DNA of 64,000 nt from Agroathelia rolfsii (taxonomy: Eukaryota; Basidiomycota; Agaricomycetes; Amylocorticiales; Amylocorticiaceae): contig JABRWF010000008.1 of NCBI GenBank assembly GCA_018343915.1, forward strand, positions 1,984,001 to 2,048,000, in the 5' to 3' direction. The position numbers and the translations under genes are program-made. Numbering within the stretch: position 1 is the first letter of the stretch; each line of letters opens with the position of its first letter. Shown in pieces: positions 34,720-45,282 of this stretch. The notes under the pieces were generated by a model. That model was not told the origin of the DNA and searched no databases. It worked only from the letters and a program-made list of their open reading frames with translations.

Positions 34720-37579
34720 ATGTCTACACCACTGGCAGACATCCTACCAACACAAGCCCACCATGTGTACACGCCATTGAAGACCCGTACTACCACCAGT
34801 GCTCTCGATAATATCAAGACAACTGTTGCCCATGTCGATACCCTTGTCCGTCAAGAGCTTGCAACTTCCGTGTACATTCATGTGCCACAACTTTTCGAAA
34901 ACCTGTGCGATGCTCGGCCAGCACTTGTCAACCAAGTCTTGAACATGCTACCTGATAATATCTTCAATCATGCTCAGAAGGAGTGGGTAGGGATCAAACG
35001 TCGTCCGCAGGTTGAAGCAGACCTGTACTCAGGATTCATCAATACCACAAACGCTATTCACGAGCTTCTCTGGGAGAACATCGACTCAGGTTGGCTGGAA
35101 GACGATGAAAAGGACGCTCTCAGGGCCATAAGAGGACAATGGCTGTATGAAGCTGACCGCACACCTACGAGCTTTTACTATGAGAAAAAGGCAACAAAGA
35201 TGAAGCCAGATTTTGTCTTTGTGAACACTCCCCCCAGAGCTACCCCCGCAGCAGCAATCATGAGTGAGGAGCAGGATGACGCTACGACAGATGAAGGCAC
35301 ATCACTTATCGATGATGATGATGATGCCGCAACCGATGAAGACCTGTTATCCGCCGAAGATGACGAAGACGATTCAAGCTATAGTTTTGTTCAGCCTCAG
35401 GTTGACTCCCTGGCGGACGCAACCACAGACGAAACAAACATCAATCAGTCGGCCAGTAAACTATCGTGGCTACGCGTTGTGCACCCTGGCGAGGCCAAAA
35501 GGGCTGACTGTGTAGAATCGGCGCTGCTGCAGCTCGCGCGTTATCAGCGTCAGGTCTTTCGCGAGTGCTACGATCGGCGTTTTGTACTAGGCTTCACGCT
35601 GACGGGCAAGTTCGTCACTCTTTACTTGGCCGATAGAGAAGGAGTACTTGGGACGGTGCCTATTGATATACACAAGGTAAACTCGCCCATAGGCTTGCTT
35701 CACCATTAGCTCAAACATCTTCCAGGACTACAAGAAGTTTGTGGTATTTGTAGTCAGCCTCGCGATCATGAAGCCTTCGGACAGGGGATTCGATCCCACG
35801 ATGCTTGCCTTGCTCAAGGAGAATCCAACTGGCGAACCTGTCCCTTCGTTCAGACTTGATGCAGCTATCAAACCCCATGACTTCTGGTGGGTGATTTCAA
35901 TGCCGAAGCGCAATGCAGATGGCACAATGAGTATCACAGAGACGGAGTCATTCGTGTTGTTCGAGGAGATTGACCTGAATCGTGGCGAGGCAGTTCGTGG
36001 AAGAGCGACGCGGATTTGGAGAGCATGGAACAAGTCGGAAATGGATCATGAAGAAGGCCAGAGAAAGGTATGTGGATTTCTCTATGCTTTACTCATCTGT
36101 AGTACCTCATGAACAGTTTGATTCTGCAGATTTATATCATCAAAGACAGCTGGATAGACAGACGTCGTGTGCTGGAGGGTGAGCTGTATGCAACAATAGG
36201 GGACGTGGAAGGCGTGGCACAGATGCACTCGTACGGCATCGTCCAGAGTACAGGGCAAGAAGATTCGACGGTGAACATCCGAAAGGGGCTTACGCCCAAG
36301 TCGCGGCCTGTTCGCATTGATGTCACTCAGACTACTGTCAAGATTGTGAACATGAATGATGATGCGAAGAGGAAGCGGAAGAGGAAGGGGAACCAAGATC
36401 AGATGAACCCACACTCGCCTAATAAAGGCGGTCTTAAGACCTACCTCGATAACCTCCCTGAAATCGATCAACATGCAGAGTATGACGAGCCCCAGGAGCG
36501 CGTTCATGTTCGCTTGGTAATGAACACGTATGGATGGCTTGCAAGACATGCTGCCTCGTTGAAAGAGCTTGTTGGCGCTTTTCGAGGTGCGATTGAAGGT
36601 GAGTTGTTTGTGACTCTATCGTCATGAGGTTTTGTGGACGATTCTGAACTCGAAGGGCACAGGACACAAGAATGCATATGAGCGCGGTGTGCTGCATCGT
36701 GATATCAGTCCCCAGAACATCCTCATCACCAAAGGCTTTGGGGGTGCCCTCATTGATTTTGACAATGCAATCATGCACAAAACGCATAAAGCCATAGCCA
36801 CCGATCCGATATCGGTATGTATTGCTTTTGAGTCCCATAATGGTTACCAATCCTCATACATATATATATTCAATCCGATGACTCAGGGCACCCTGCCGTT
36901 CATGTCAGGTGAAATCATTAGAAGGGGTCATTATTTTCCCAATGCCTCTCATAGATTGCCACCAAAGCACGGCGTTCAGCATGACATGGAGGCATTTTTC
37001 TGGAGCCTTACTTGGATCGCGATGTCAAGGGCAGAACCGGGAACTCGGCGTAAAGAGTTCCGTTGGCACAAAGAGGAAGCAGAGGAATTCCGAATGCTAT
37101 TCCGAGAGCTATTCGAGGACAATGTAAGGACTATGGGTACCAAGAAATCTTTCATGATTGAGTCTCGGGCACAATATATATTGCTGATCAACACTACTAT
37201 CTCGCCGTGGTGCAAGCCTCTCCTGAATCTCCTCCTTACGTTTCACAAGCTCCTATCCACCGCGTATGAATCAAAAGACTTCTCAGGATTGCATGCCAAG
37301 GTCTATCAACTGTTTGACGAAGAATTCCACAAGCTACCCAAGATCGATGAGGGCTACGCCACAGGATATCGGAACGTTATGGCTAGCAGGAACGTTATGG
37401 CTAGCAGGAGCGTTGCCATTCCAAAGACGCAGCCATCGCCGTTCGCTCAGATCACCGAAGACCCGGCAGTAGGAGGTGAAGATAAAGCACCTATACCTGC
37501 TCCTCAGATCCCGAAGTGGTATATGGAGAATGAGACGAGCCCGACATCTGTCTCTAAACGGCTGAAACGTTCGAGTTGA
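34720..37579 (+). CDS. FunK1-type fungal protein kinase
   Basis: Member of the FunK1 kinase family expanded in multicellular basidiomycetes. Exon 1 is 34720-35675 with the N-terminal FunK1 region, an acidic insert (near 35310-35380, mostly Asp/Glu) and WLRVVHPGEAKRADCVESALL. Further exons run 35725-36067, 36130-36600, from about 36650 to 36815, and 36888-37579. Kinase motifs: the catalytic loop reads VLHRDISPQNILI (36690-36730), and the metal-binding DFG is replaced by DFD in GALIDFDNAI. GTLPFMS follows the next intron, then QHDMEAFFWSLTWI, typical of the family. The C-terminal tail has a short duplication (RNVMAS twice) and a basic end, KRLKRSS. An upstream ATG at 34675 is out of frame. It looks intact. 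Substrate and role are unknown; members have been linked to multicellular development (inference). Confidence 0.85.
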
Positions 37580-38344
37580 AGCACAAAAAAGTGGAATTAA
37601 TAGAAGCCTTTTAATATATCAGCTTTGATTCCTGTGGTATTGTATTACTGTGCCATTAATGGACTGGTATTTTGGATGAAAAATGTCAGTTGTGCTTAGA
37701 AGAGATCGTAATACATATCACTAGCACGGGCAAATAGTCAGCCAATGCCGCCTTGTCAATGACTTGTCCGTCCTGAGTCCCGTCTTTGTTACAAGAAAAC
37801 ATTATAATATGCCAACCTAAATGTAATCCTTGAGCTCGAATGTTCAATGCTGAACCGTTGACGAGACTTGGACTTGTTCATAGATTTCGATCCTATGAAC
37901 TTGTATAGTAAAAAATGAAACAACATAGTGTAGGCTTTGTTACCAGTCTAGTGCATGCCAGTGATCTATCTACGCACATTGGCTACGTCGCTAAGCAATC
38001 AAAACACACATGGGTCTTTTTTGCTTGGAGGTCCAACGGATGACTTATAAGCAAATCCACGGAAAAAGAAATTGTACACGTTAAACTGTTTTCATACCAG
38101 GTAAGGGAAAAATCATGACGGAATGATGATAGCCAAATTGACCAATCTCCTGGGAATGGAAACAAACAACAAAACAACCAGGCAACAAGCAAAGATGTTT
38201 AATAGTTTCCATGCCAAATGGGAGGGCAAGAGAGTACGATAGTAATCTATGGGTGATTGATAATTGATAGCTACAACAAGTATTGTCGGATGCTCTGGCA
38301 TACGCCTGCTCGCTTTCTTCTTCTTCTTAATAACAAGGAATAAT
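37580..38344. other. intergenic region between kinase gene and homocitrate synthase fragment
   Basis: Nothing coding was recognised. It should contain the kinase 3' UTR and, from the right, the former 3' UTR of the homocitrate synthase fragment. Confidence 0.4.
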
Positions 38345-38623
38345 TCAAGCGGTGACCTCAGGAGCACGCTCAAGGCTCGACTCGCGGTGCTGCTTGAGGA
38401 GCCTGTCGAACGGCTCCTTCTTGCCAACAGACATCTGGCCGGTGTGGATCGCGGTGTGATAGACACGCAGGAGCGAATCGACGTCGTCCATAAACTGCCT
38501 GCGCACGTCGGCCATCTCCTTGCTCTTCGTCATGGTGCCCTTGATCTGCTCGTTAGTTAGCGTCAGGCCAAGGTGCTCCATACGCAACTTGACGGCGTTC
38601 CAGCCAGTGAGACGGTGCCCAAT
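38345..38623 (-). pseudogene. 3'-terminal fragment of a homocitrate synthase gene
   Basis: Homocitrate synthase (Lys20/Lys21 type) starts the fungal alpha-aminoadipate route to lysine. Only its last exon is here: IGHRLTGWNAVKLRMEHLGL, then TLTNEQIKG, then FMDDVDSLLRVYHTAIHTG, stopping at 38345-38347. The match to the yeast C-terminal region is strong in order and spacing. The exon starts directly after a good acceptor (CTAG at 38624-38627), but a few bases further the sequence turns into a truncated NLR gene on the other strand, and no upstream exon of the enzyme is found. It is therefore a remnant created by rearrangement or duplication. A complete gene elsewhere in the genome is expected. 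Confidence 0.85.
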
Positions 38624-39839
38624 CTAGACGTAGCACGTGAGTCCAAAGTATTTTGGCTTAGAAAGACGCACCGACGTGTCCTCTATAGACAGCGATATCC
38701 ATCTCTACGTTGACGGCCAACTCTCTCAAGAACCCGAGTTGTCGGGGAAATTTGGCAAACAGCCGGTAGATCTCGTTGTCTCTCGCGCAGGGCGTTTGTT
38801 CCAGTGGGCCTTTGTTGCATGCAGCTACATCAGAGGTGTCGGAGAGTCCGGTGTAGATCCTGTAGAGCGCTACATCTATCTTCGCGATGATCCCAAGGAT
38901 ACCCGGTTGGATACGCTCGACGAGCTATACACGAAGGTACTGAAAGGACTGTACGGAACTGGCGAGAGAAACGACAAGATCATGCGATTCCGCAAAGTTC
39001 TCGGGAGAATCCTCTCCGCACGAGAGCAGTTGTCGTTGGATGCACTGACAGAACTGCGGTCAGAGGACGAAGGCGAGCGAGAAATAGAACGGATTCTATG
39101 TTCTCTTGGCTCGCTTCTGAAGGGTGTTGGCCATCACGACCGCCAGGAACCGGTCCAACCGCTCCATGCATCATTTATCGACTTTCTCACTGATCCCGAC
39201 CGAAGCGAAGATTTTCACGTCAAAGCCAGGTCAGAAGATGCGGTCCTGGCTCAATCATCGTTGCGAATCATGAATGAGCATCTACAATTCAACATATGCG
39301 ATCTAGAAACATCCTACGTGCGAAATCAAGACGTCAAGGACATGGCACGTCGAGTCCGACGATACATCCCGGAACACCTTTCGTATGCATGCCGATACTT
39401 CGCGGAACATCTCAGCGGTCGCGAAGATAACGAGGAAGTGGTCGAATCCATCCGTGAATTCTTGTGGAAAAAGCTTCTTTTCTGGTTCGAAGTCTTGGGC
39501 TTGTTGAGAAACATCTCACAAGCATTGACGGAGTTGTCAGCGCTGCGAAAGTGGGCTGAGGTATGATTAATCGTTTATCATTGATATAGACATACTGAAG
39601 AAGAGTTCAATTAAAGAGTAAGCTAGAAAAGGAAGTAATATCGCTCATAGACGACGCTACACGATTCGTACGAGCATATGGCGGAACGATGGAAATAAGC
39701 ATGCCACACATCTATCTATCATCCATCGCATTCATTCCTTCGCATTCACCTCTACGTAAAGCGTACTCAGATCAATACCCTGGTGGGATTGGAGTGGCCT
39801 CGGATAGTGAACAACCGGTAACATGGATATCGATGTTAT

Positions 39840-41150
39840 TGCAGATAAACACCTTAGACTCTATCAGCGCGGTTGGGTTCTCGCCGATAGTACGCTCATC
39901 GTCTCCGGTTCGTATGATTCGAGTATTTAGGTCTGGGACGCATATACGGGCCAGTCAGTTGCCGGTCCATTTCAAGGCCACACTGGCCCCGTCACATCGG
40001 CGGCATTCTCACCTGATGGCAAGCTTATCGTCTTTGGCTCGGAAGATTCAACTATTCGGGTTTGGGATGCGCAAACTGGCCAGCCATTTTGTGATACGCT
40101 CCAAGGTCACACCGACTCGGTCTCATCGGTGGGCTTCTCGCCTGATGGCAGGTCACACAAATTGGCTCACATCGGTAGCGTTCTCCCCTATTGAAAGCCT
40201 CGTCGTCTCTGGCTCGGACGATGGAACCATTCGGGTCTGGGACGTGCATGCCGACCATCTAGCTAGTGATCAATTCAGAAGCCATACTGATTCAGTCACC
40301 TCACTTGGATTCTCTCATGATGGAAAACTAATGGCATCTGGCTCGTATGACGAGACCGTTCGGGTGTGGGACGCTCATACCGGCCAGCTGGTAAGCGATC
40401 TACTCCGGGCTGATTCAAGCTCGATTAAATCTGTTGGATTCTCCCCTGATGGGAGGTTGGTCGTCTGCGGTGCTGGTTGGACGCCTCAAATCTGGGACAT
40501 GTATGCCAGTCAGCCGGTTGGTGATCCACTTAAGGGTCACACTAACGCCGTTACATCGGTGGGATTCTCGCCTGATGGCAAGCTCATTGTCTCCGGCTCG
40601 CAAGACTTGAGTGTTCGGGTCTGGAATGTCCAAACGGGTCAGCCGGTAGGCGATCCATTCCAAGGTCACACTAAGGAGGTCACGTCAGTAGGATTCTCTC
40701 CTGATGGCAAGCTCATTGTCTCTAGCTCGTATGACATGACCGTTCGGGTCTGGGATACACATACAGGCCGGTTGGTTGGTGATCCACTCCGAGGTCATAC
40801 CGACTGGGTCAGATCGGCGGTATTCTCACCTGATGGTAAGCTCATCGTCTCCAGCTCAGATGACAAGACTGTTCGGGTATGGGATGTATACACTAGCCAG
40901 ATGGATGTTGGTCCATTCCAAGGTCATACCGGCGAGGTAGCATCTGTGGACTTTTCGCCTGACGGCAAGCTCGTTGTCTCTAGCTCTTGGAACAATACTG
41001 TTCGGGTTTGGAATGAGCGCACTGGCCAGCCGGTTTGTGGTCCATTCCAAGGGCATAATGACAAAGTCGCATCAGTAAGTTTCTCGCCTGATGGAAAAGT
41101 CGTAGTCTCTGGCTCGTATAATTCGACTCTTTGCATATCATCACCAAAGT
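39840..41150 (+). repeat. 129 bp WD40-coding tandem repeats with high internal similarity
   Basis: At least nine units can be aligned by GGTCACAC, TTCTCGCCTGATGGCAAGCT and GTTCGGGTCTGGGA. Neighbouring units are very similar in DNA, as in the high-internal-conservation repeats of het-d/het-e type NLRs. Confidence 0.9.
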
Positions 41151-41180
41151 TTCAAAAACCAGGTGATCCCCGGTGACTGG

Positions 41181-43298
41181 GTTGTGAGAAAAGAGCGAGC
41201 CAGCCAGTAATAAGTCCAAAGCTAGATTGAATTACGCTTGTCGTTGTACTTGGACGCGGTACGCGGACAAACGAATGAAGTAACTACTACAGAAATTCGT
41301 AGCTACATACTAGAGTTATGCTCTGCGTGACTGTGACTCCATCACTCCTATTGAGGCATGGATTGCCTATTCTAATATGGGTCACAAACAAGACCAAGCA
41401 AGGTGTTAGAATACCTAGGCATGTATCTGGGGTGTTGGGTTATTGTAATCGCAAAATAGCGGCTCCAATCCTTAAGGTAAATTAAAACTCCATCTGAATT
41501 GAGGGTTCCACACTTTGCTCTTGATGTTGCGGTACAATCCGTGACATTGTGACATGTAACAGTTATGTGACTACAGACTAGAGTAGCATCGAAATTTTGT
41601 AGTAGATACTTATCCGTTTGACTCCGTACGACGACACTGTACGAGACAAGCGGAATTTTATTCTCCACTGAGTCTGTGTCTGAACTGGTCTGAGGCTTGC
41701 ATTTCATCACACTTGAACTTTCACATCTTCTCGAGCGACCACCATGGCTGTCACCACTTCTGGATCAAGCCAAATATTTTCATACAAAGTATTAGAGAGC
41801 TTGCTACTGGATTTACCAAGCTCAACAATGACAAGATAGTATGGCTCGCGTTTTTCATTTTCTCCCGCTGGTGGCCAGCACACTCATACTAATCGTGACC
41901 ATACCTCTTGTCTTCGGCAACAATTCTCCGCCAAAAAGCTGCTGAGTGGTACTTAAAGGTATGTTATCGTTTCTTCTGATGCTTCTTAAAAGGCTTAACT
42001 TCTGATCTATGCGCATATATCCAGGAAATACCAAGAACATTGCACTCTATGCTCTTGAGGTGTAATCTTGGATAAGGTCATCCGCTACCTATGCTTTAAG
42101 GCTATGTAAGTTCTTGCTTATATGATGTTTTTTCTCTATGTTCTAATATATTGGGCCACATACTTGCACCCTACGAAACATCGGATTATCGTGAGTTATA
42201 ACCTTATAGCTTATTGTCCACGACCGTCTAACGACCACTATTGCGTTTTCAGAACACCTCTCCCCCTCCCCCGGCTTATTCATCTGTCTCGACTTGTAAG
42301 AAACAGGTGGGCTTCTGAGTTCTACCATATCTCCCCTGCCTCATATCTTTCTAACCATACGCCTTCTCTTTCAGAATTTGATTACTCTCCTTCATTGGAT
42401 TATTTCTATTTGAAGTGACCTTTTTAACATTGGCCTTAGTAGGTAAGGAATTCAATTTCACATTGAAGCATGCTTCACTGAGCTACCACAACTATAGACA
42501 TTGTCATGTTGCCCTAACGGTAAGTTTTTGGTTTCAACAAATGCTATTTGTATATGACAATGATGCGTTTTCTTTAGTAATTATTGCTTCGGTAAAATCT
42601 CATTTTTCCGTTGTTTGGGGTAATTGGTCAGTGCGTACCATCTTGCCTTGGTTTTGCAAATACTAACTTATAAGTATTAGTGGCAAGTGTCCAGTGATGC
42701 GTTGCATGTATCTTCCTATCGGTTTCCCTTAAATATACTTGTATGTTCCATTTTATTGTGTTTTTTAATCTTTCACTTACGGAATGGTCACGATTTTAGG
42801 TACGGAACAGGTGAATATCGCTAGGCATAGTACATAGTACATCCTGTATTGCAATAATTATAAATGTTATTTAACCAAATGTGTAATAACAAGTGTGATA
42901 TCTGACTGGGTCTATACCCGTAATACCTGGTTTCCTATCGAGGCAGATATTCGTGACTAATGACGAATACCTCTCACCTTCACCAGGTATGGCCAGGTTT
43001 TCTCCCAGGGCGTCAGGTAGCCAGGTAACCCAGGTATTCAAATACCTGGATTTTGAGATTTTGGCGATGATGGTGTTGAAATGGCAATCCATTGCTATGG
43101 AGGATAGGAGTGACGGAGTGACGGTCACGCGCAGCGTGACCAGGCCTTTAGAAGTAGCCGCGCGTTGTAGTATGTACTTCATTCGTTTGTCCGCGTACCG
43201 CGACCATGTACAATGACGAGCGTTTGCCTTCATGACATTATTTTAGCTGTTTGCTTTTATCTTGGCTAGCTGGCTCGCTCGCTTTTTCTCAACATATG
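41181..43298. mobile_element. 2.1 kb insert flanked by imperfect inverted repeats of about 250 bp
   Basis: The left arm (41181-41430) begins TTGTGAGAAAAGAGCGAGCC and continues with TTGTACTTGG, GCGGTACGCGGACAAACGAA and GACTCCATCACTCCTAT. The right arm, read in reverse from 43298, has TTGAGAAAAAGCGAGCGAGC, TTGTACATGGTCGCGGTACG and CACTCCGTCACTCCTAT in the same order. The interior (41.4-42.9 kb) has only short ORFs and no transposase that I recognise, so this looks non-autonomous. A third, diverged arm lies at 52710-52880. A target duplication could not be defined. It sits between the WD40 region and the last exon of the NLR gene. Confidence 0.65.
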
Positions 43299-43792
43299 GG
43301 ACATGCAGTTTTACACTGGTAAATTTATTGACCCATCTTTAATGTCTTTTCTGACGTTAATATCCCTGTTTCGTCTTTAGCATCGTTGCTGCCCGGCGAT
43401 TCTCCTAATTCTTCCTCATCCATTCACAAGTCCAATAGTCACCAAGATTTTTGGGACTTAGATGACATAGGTATGTAGTTTTCTTGAACACGAATCTTTC
43501 TGGCTGTATTCTCATCTTTTCTTATACGTATTATATTATATCATTTCTCCTGCCCTCTAGGTATTGTGGTGCTAATTCCCTTCCTGACTTTGTCCTGACT
43601 ACTATCGCTTCGTTTCTAGTACGGTACACTGACTCATCTAAAATCGATGATGATGGATGGATTTTGGGACCATCCGATAAGCTTCTGTTTTGGGTTCCGC
43701 CATTATATCGTCCGAACCTCTGGAGGCCCAGCAACATTGCTGTTATTGGCCGCAATTCGCTGAGGCTTGATCTAACGCGTTTTGTTCATTGA

Positions 43793-45282
43793 ACTGATTG
43801 TCGCCAATGCCGAAAGTTATAATTTCTTCCTGTATTTCATTATTTATCTTTCTGAAAGTATATACTTTTCATATGTTGGGAATAACTGTTGTTTCCAATG
43901 TTCTTACATCTGTTATTCTCAATTCCATCCATACACCTAGCAAATTTTGATCAGAATTACGGTGCCTTGTACCCTTTGTTTACGATTATATCACTTCGGC
44001 ATTGTGGTAATAGTAGCAAAGTATATTCATGCTTCTCAAAAGTATCCGTAGATCACGTGTTTACTAGTGCCCTCAGCCACTCCACTCTCGGGCCTTCAAT
44101 ACGATCTTCCTTAGAATTCTACACCAGAATGTTGGAGTTGCAATCCGTGTGTTCGATGCAGTGGATAATTTTAGATTGTACTTTATCTGGCAGATGTAAA
44201 TGTTCATATTTCTATCTATTTGATTGCGGGCTATGATAGCCTGGTAGCTGTGCTCTTGCCTGAGAGGCATAAATCCCGATTACGGGAGCCCTGGTATATA
44301 CAGATGTATGCTAGCGAGTCGTTAGAGCTGTTACAGCCTGGCAGCTGCGCTCTTACTGGAAGGGAACAAAATCTAGGTCATGAAGTAATGCCGGTGCGTG
44401 CGAGATGTATGAGGACAAGTTTTCAGGGCTATTATAGCCTGGCAACGGCGCTTTTTCCTGAAGGGCACATAATAGTCCAGGTTATCAGGTGACGCTGGTG
44501 CATTCGAGCTATATAATTGTGAGTTGTCATGGCTATTGTAGCCTGGCAAGTGGGTTCTTGCTTTGTACACAAAATTTGGATTATAAGAGGATGCTAGTGT
44601 ATATTAGCACTACGTCAGTGAGTAATCAGGTCAATCCGGGCTTCTATAGCCTGGTAGTTGTGCTCTTGCCTAATGGCACAAATCCGGGTCACTAGGAGAT
44701 GCCGGTGTACTATACAAATTGTATATCAGCAAGCTGCTAGGATGGTTGAGCTTGCCTGGCAGCCACACACTTATAGTCCTATCTTTTAGCACAAAATCCA
44801 AGCACAAGCAGACATTGTTTCAGGCAAACAAATGAATAAATAAGCTTAAGTCATAAGGGAGTCCACAGAGTCTCTTCATAGAGATATGACGATAATCACT
44901 AGCAAGTAGTGGCCGCAGCGCCACTAGCAGTGGCAGTGCCGCGCCTTGAACCAACTTGAAAGCGAGAACCTAACAGGGATTGGTACTTGGCTTATATCAT
45001 AAAATACCTAAACTGTCCATCGATACGCCTGGGTGGGATGTCGAGATATGGTACCTCGAGGTCGGGATGTGCCTTGGTGGGGCGTCGAGGTATAGCTATT
45101 CTCGAAGCACTCCCGGGCTTGGCCTATTGCTCGAAAGGGGCCAGTCTTAGTCAAGCCGCCTACTAAGGCTCGGCTCTACAAGGCTGACATAATGTGCCCG
45201 CCCTACCCTGCCGTACTTGCGACACAAGTCTTCCGGACACTACCACTCAGCTCGCCTCAAGTGACCTCAAGCCCGGCGGGCT
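43793..45282. other. intergenic region with a minisatellite
   Basis: No gene is supported. A copy of the dispersed block also found at 33.2 and 54.6 kb lies near 44020-44065 (minus). The tandem array at 44225-44830 follows. Around 45030-45110 two imperfect copies of a TGTCGAG(G)TATGG-like block stand near each other. Confidence 0.45.
44225..44830 (+). repeat. degenerate minisatellite, about six units of 97-108 bp
   Basis: The core block AGCCTGG(C/T)AGCTG.GCTCTTGCCTG starts at 44238, 44335, 44436, 44540, 44648 and about 44753. Each is followed by CACAAATCC.GGTCA, GATGC.GGTGCAT and GAGTTGTAT. Units are diverged by many substitutions and small indels, so the array is old. A solo unit lies at 32.9 kb. 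Confidence 0.8.

Larger units (their letters stand above)
38637..43792 (+). pseudogene. truncated, interrupted NACHT-WD40 (NLR-like) gene
   Basis: NLR-type receptors of this architecture are linked to non-self recognition in fungi. The segment 38637-39566 is the part that follows the P-loop in NACHT proteins (GGLF-like AGRLFQWAFVACSYIRG, LHASFIDFLTDPDRS). The nucleotide-binding P-loop itself is absent, so the 5' end is lost. WD40 repeats of 43 residues (129 bp) fill 39840-41150, with units such as [15 protein letters not shown] and VRVWD. A frame shift near 39889, an in-frame TAG at 39928-39930 and a second frame change near 40150 break the repeat region. The usual C-terminal exon survives at 43620-43792 (DDDGWILGPSDKLLFWVPP, LDLTRFVH, stop). 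Between 41.18 and 43.30 kb an inverted-repeat insert occupies what was probably an intron. Confidence 0.82.

Noticed and set aside
36082..36549. 155-codon minus ORF antisense to the FunK1 kinase
   Set aside because: Shadow of the kinase coding frame, with no independent family match.
41372..42666. Several 60-110 codon ORFs inside the inverted-repeat insert
   Set aside because: No transposase motif, no consistent splicing into a longer protein, and AT-rich composition.
44225..44830. CRISPR-like array
   Set aside because: Units are ~100 bp, diverged throughout, with no short exact repeat/variable spacer pattern, and the genome is eukaryotic.
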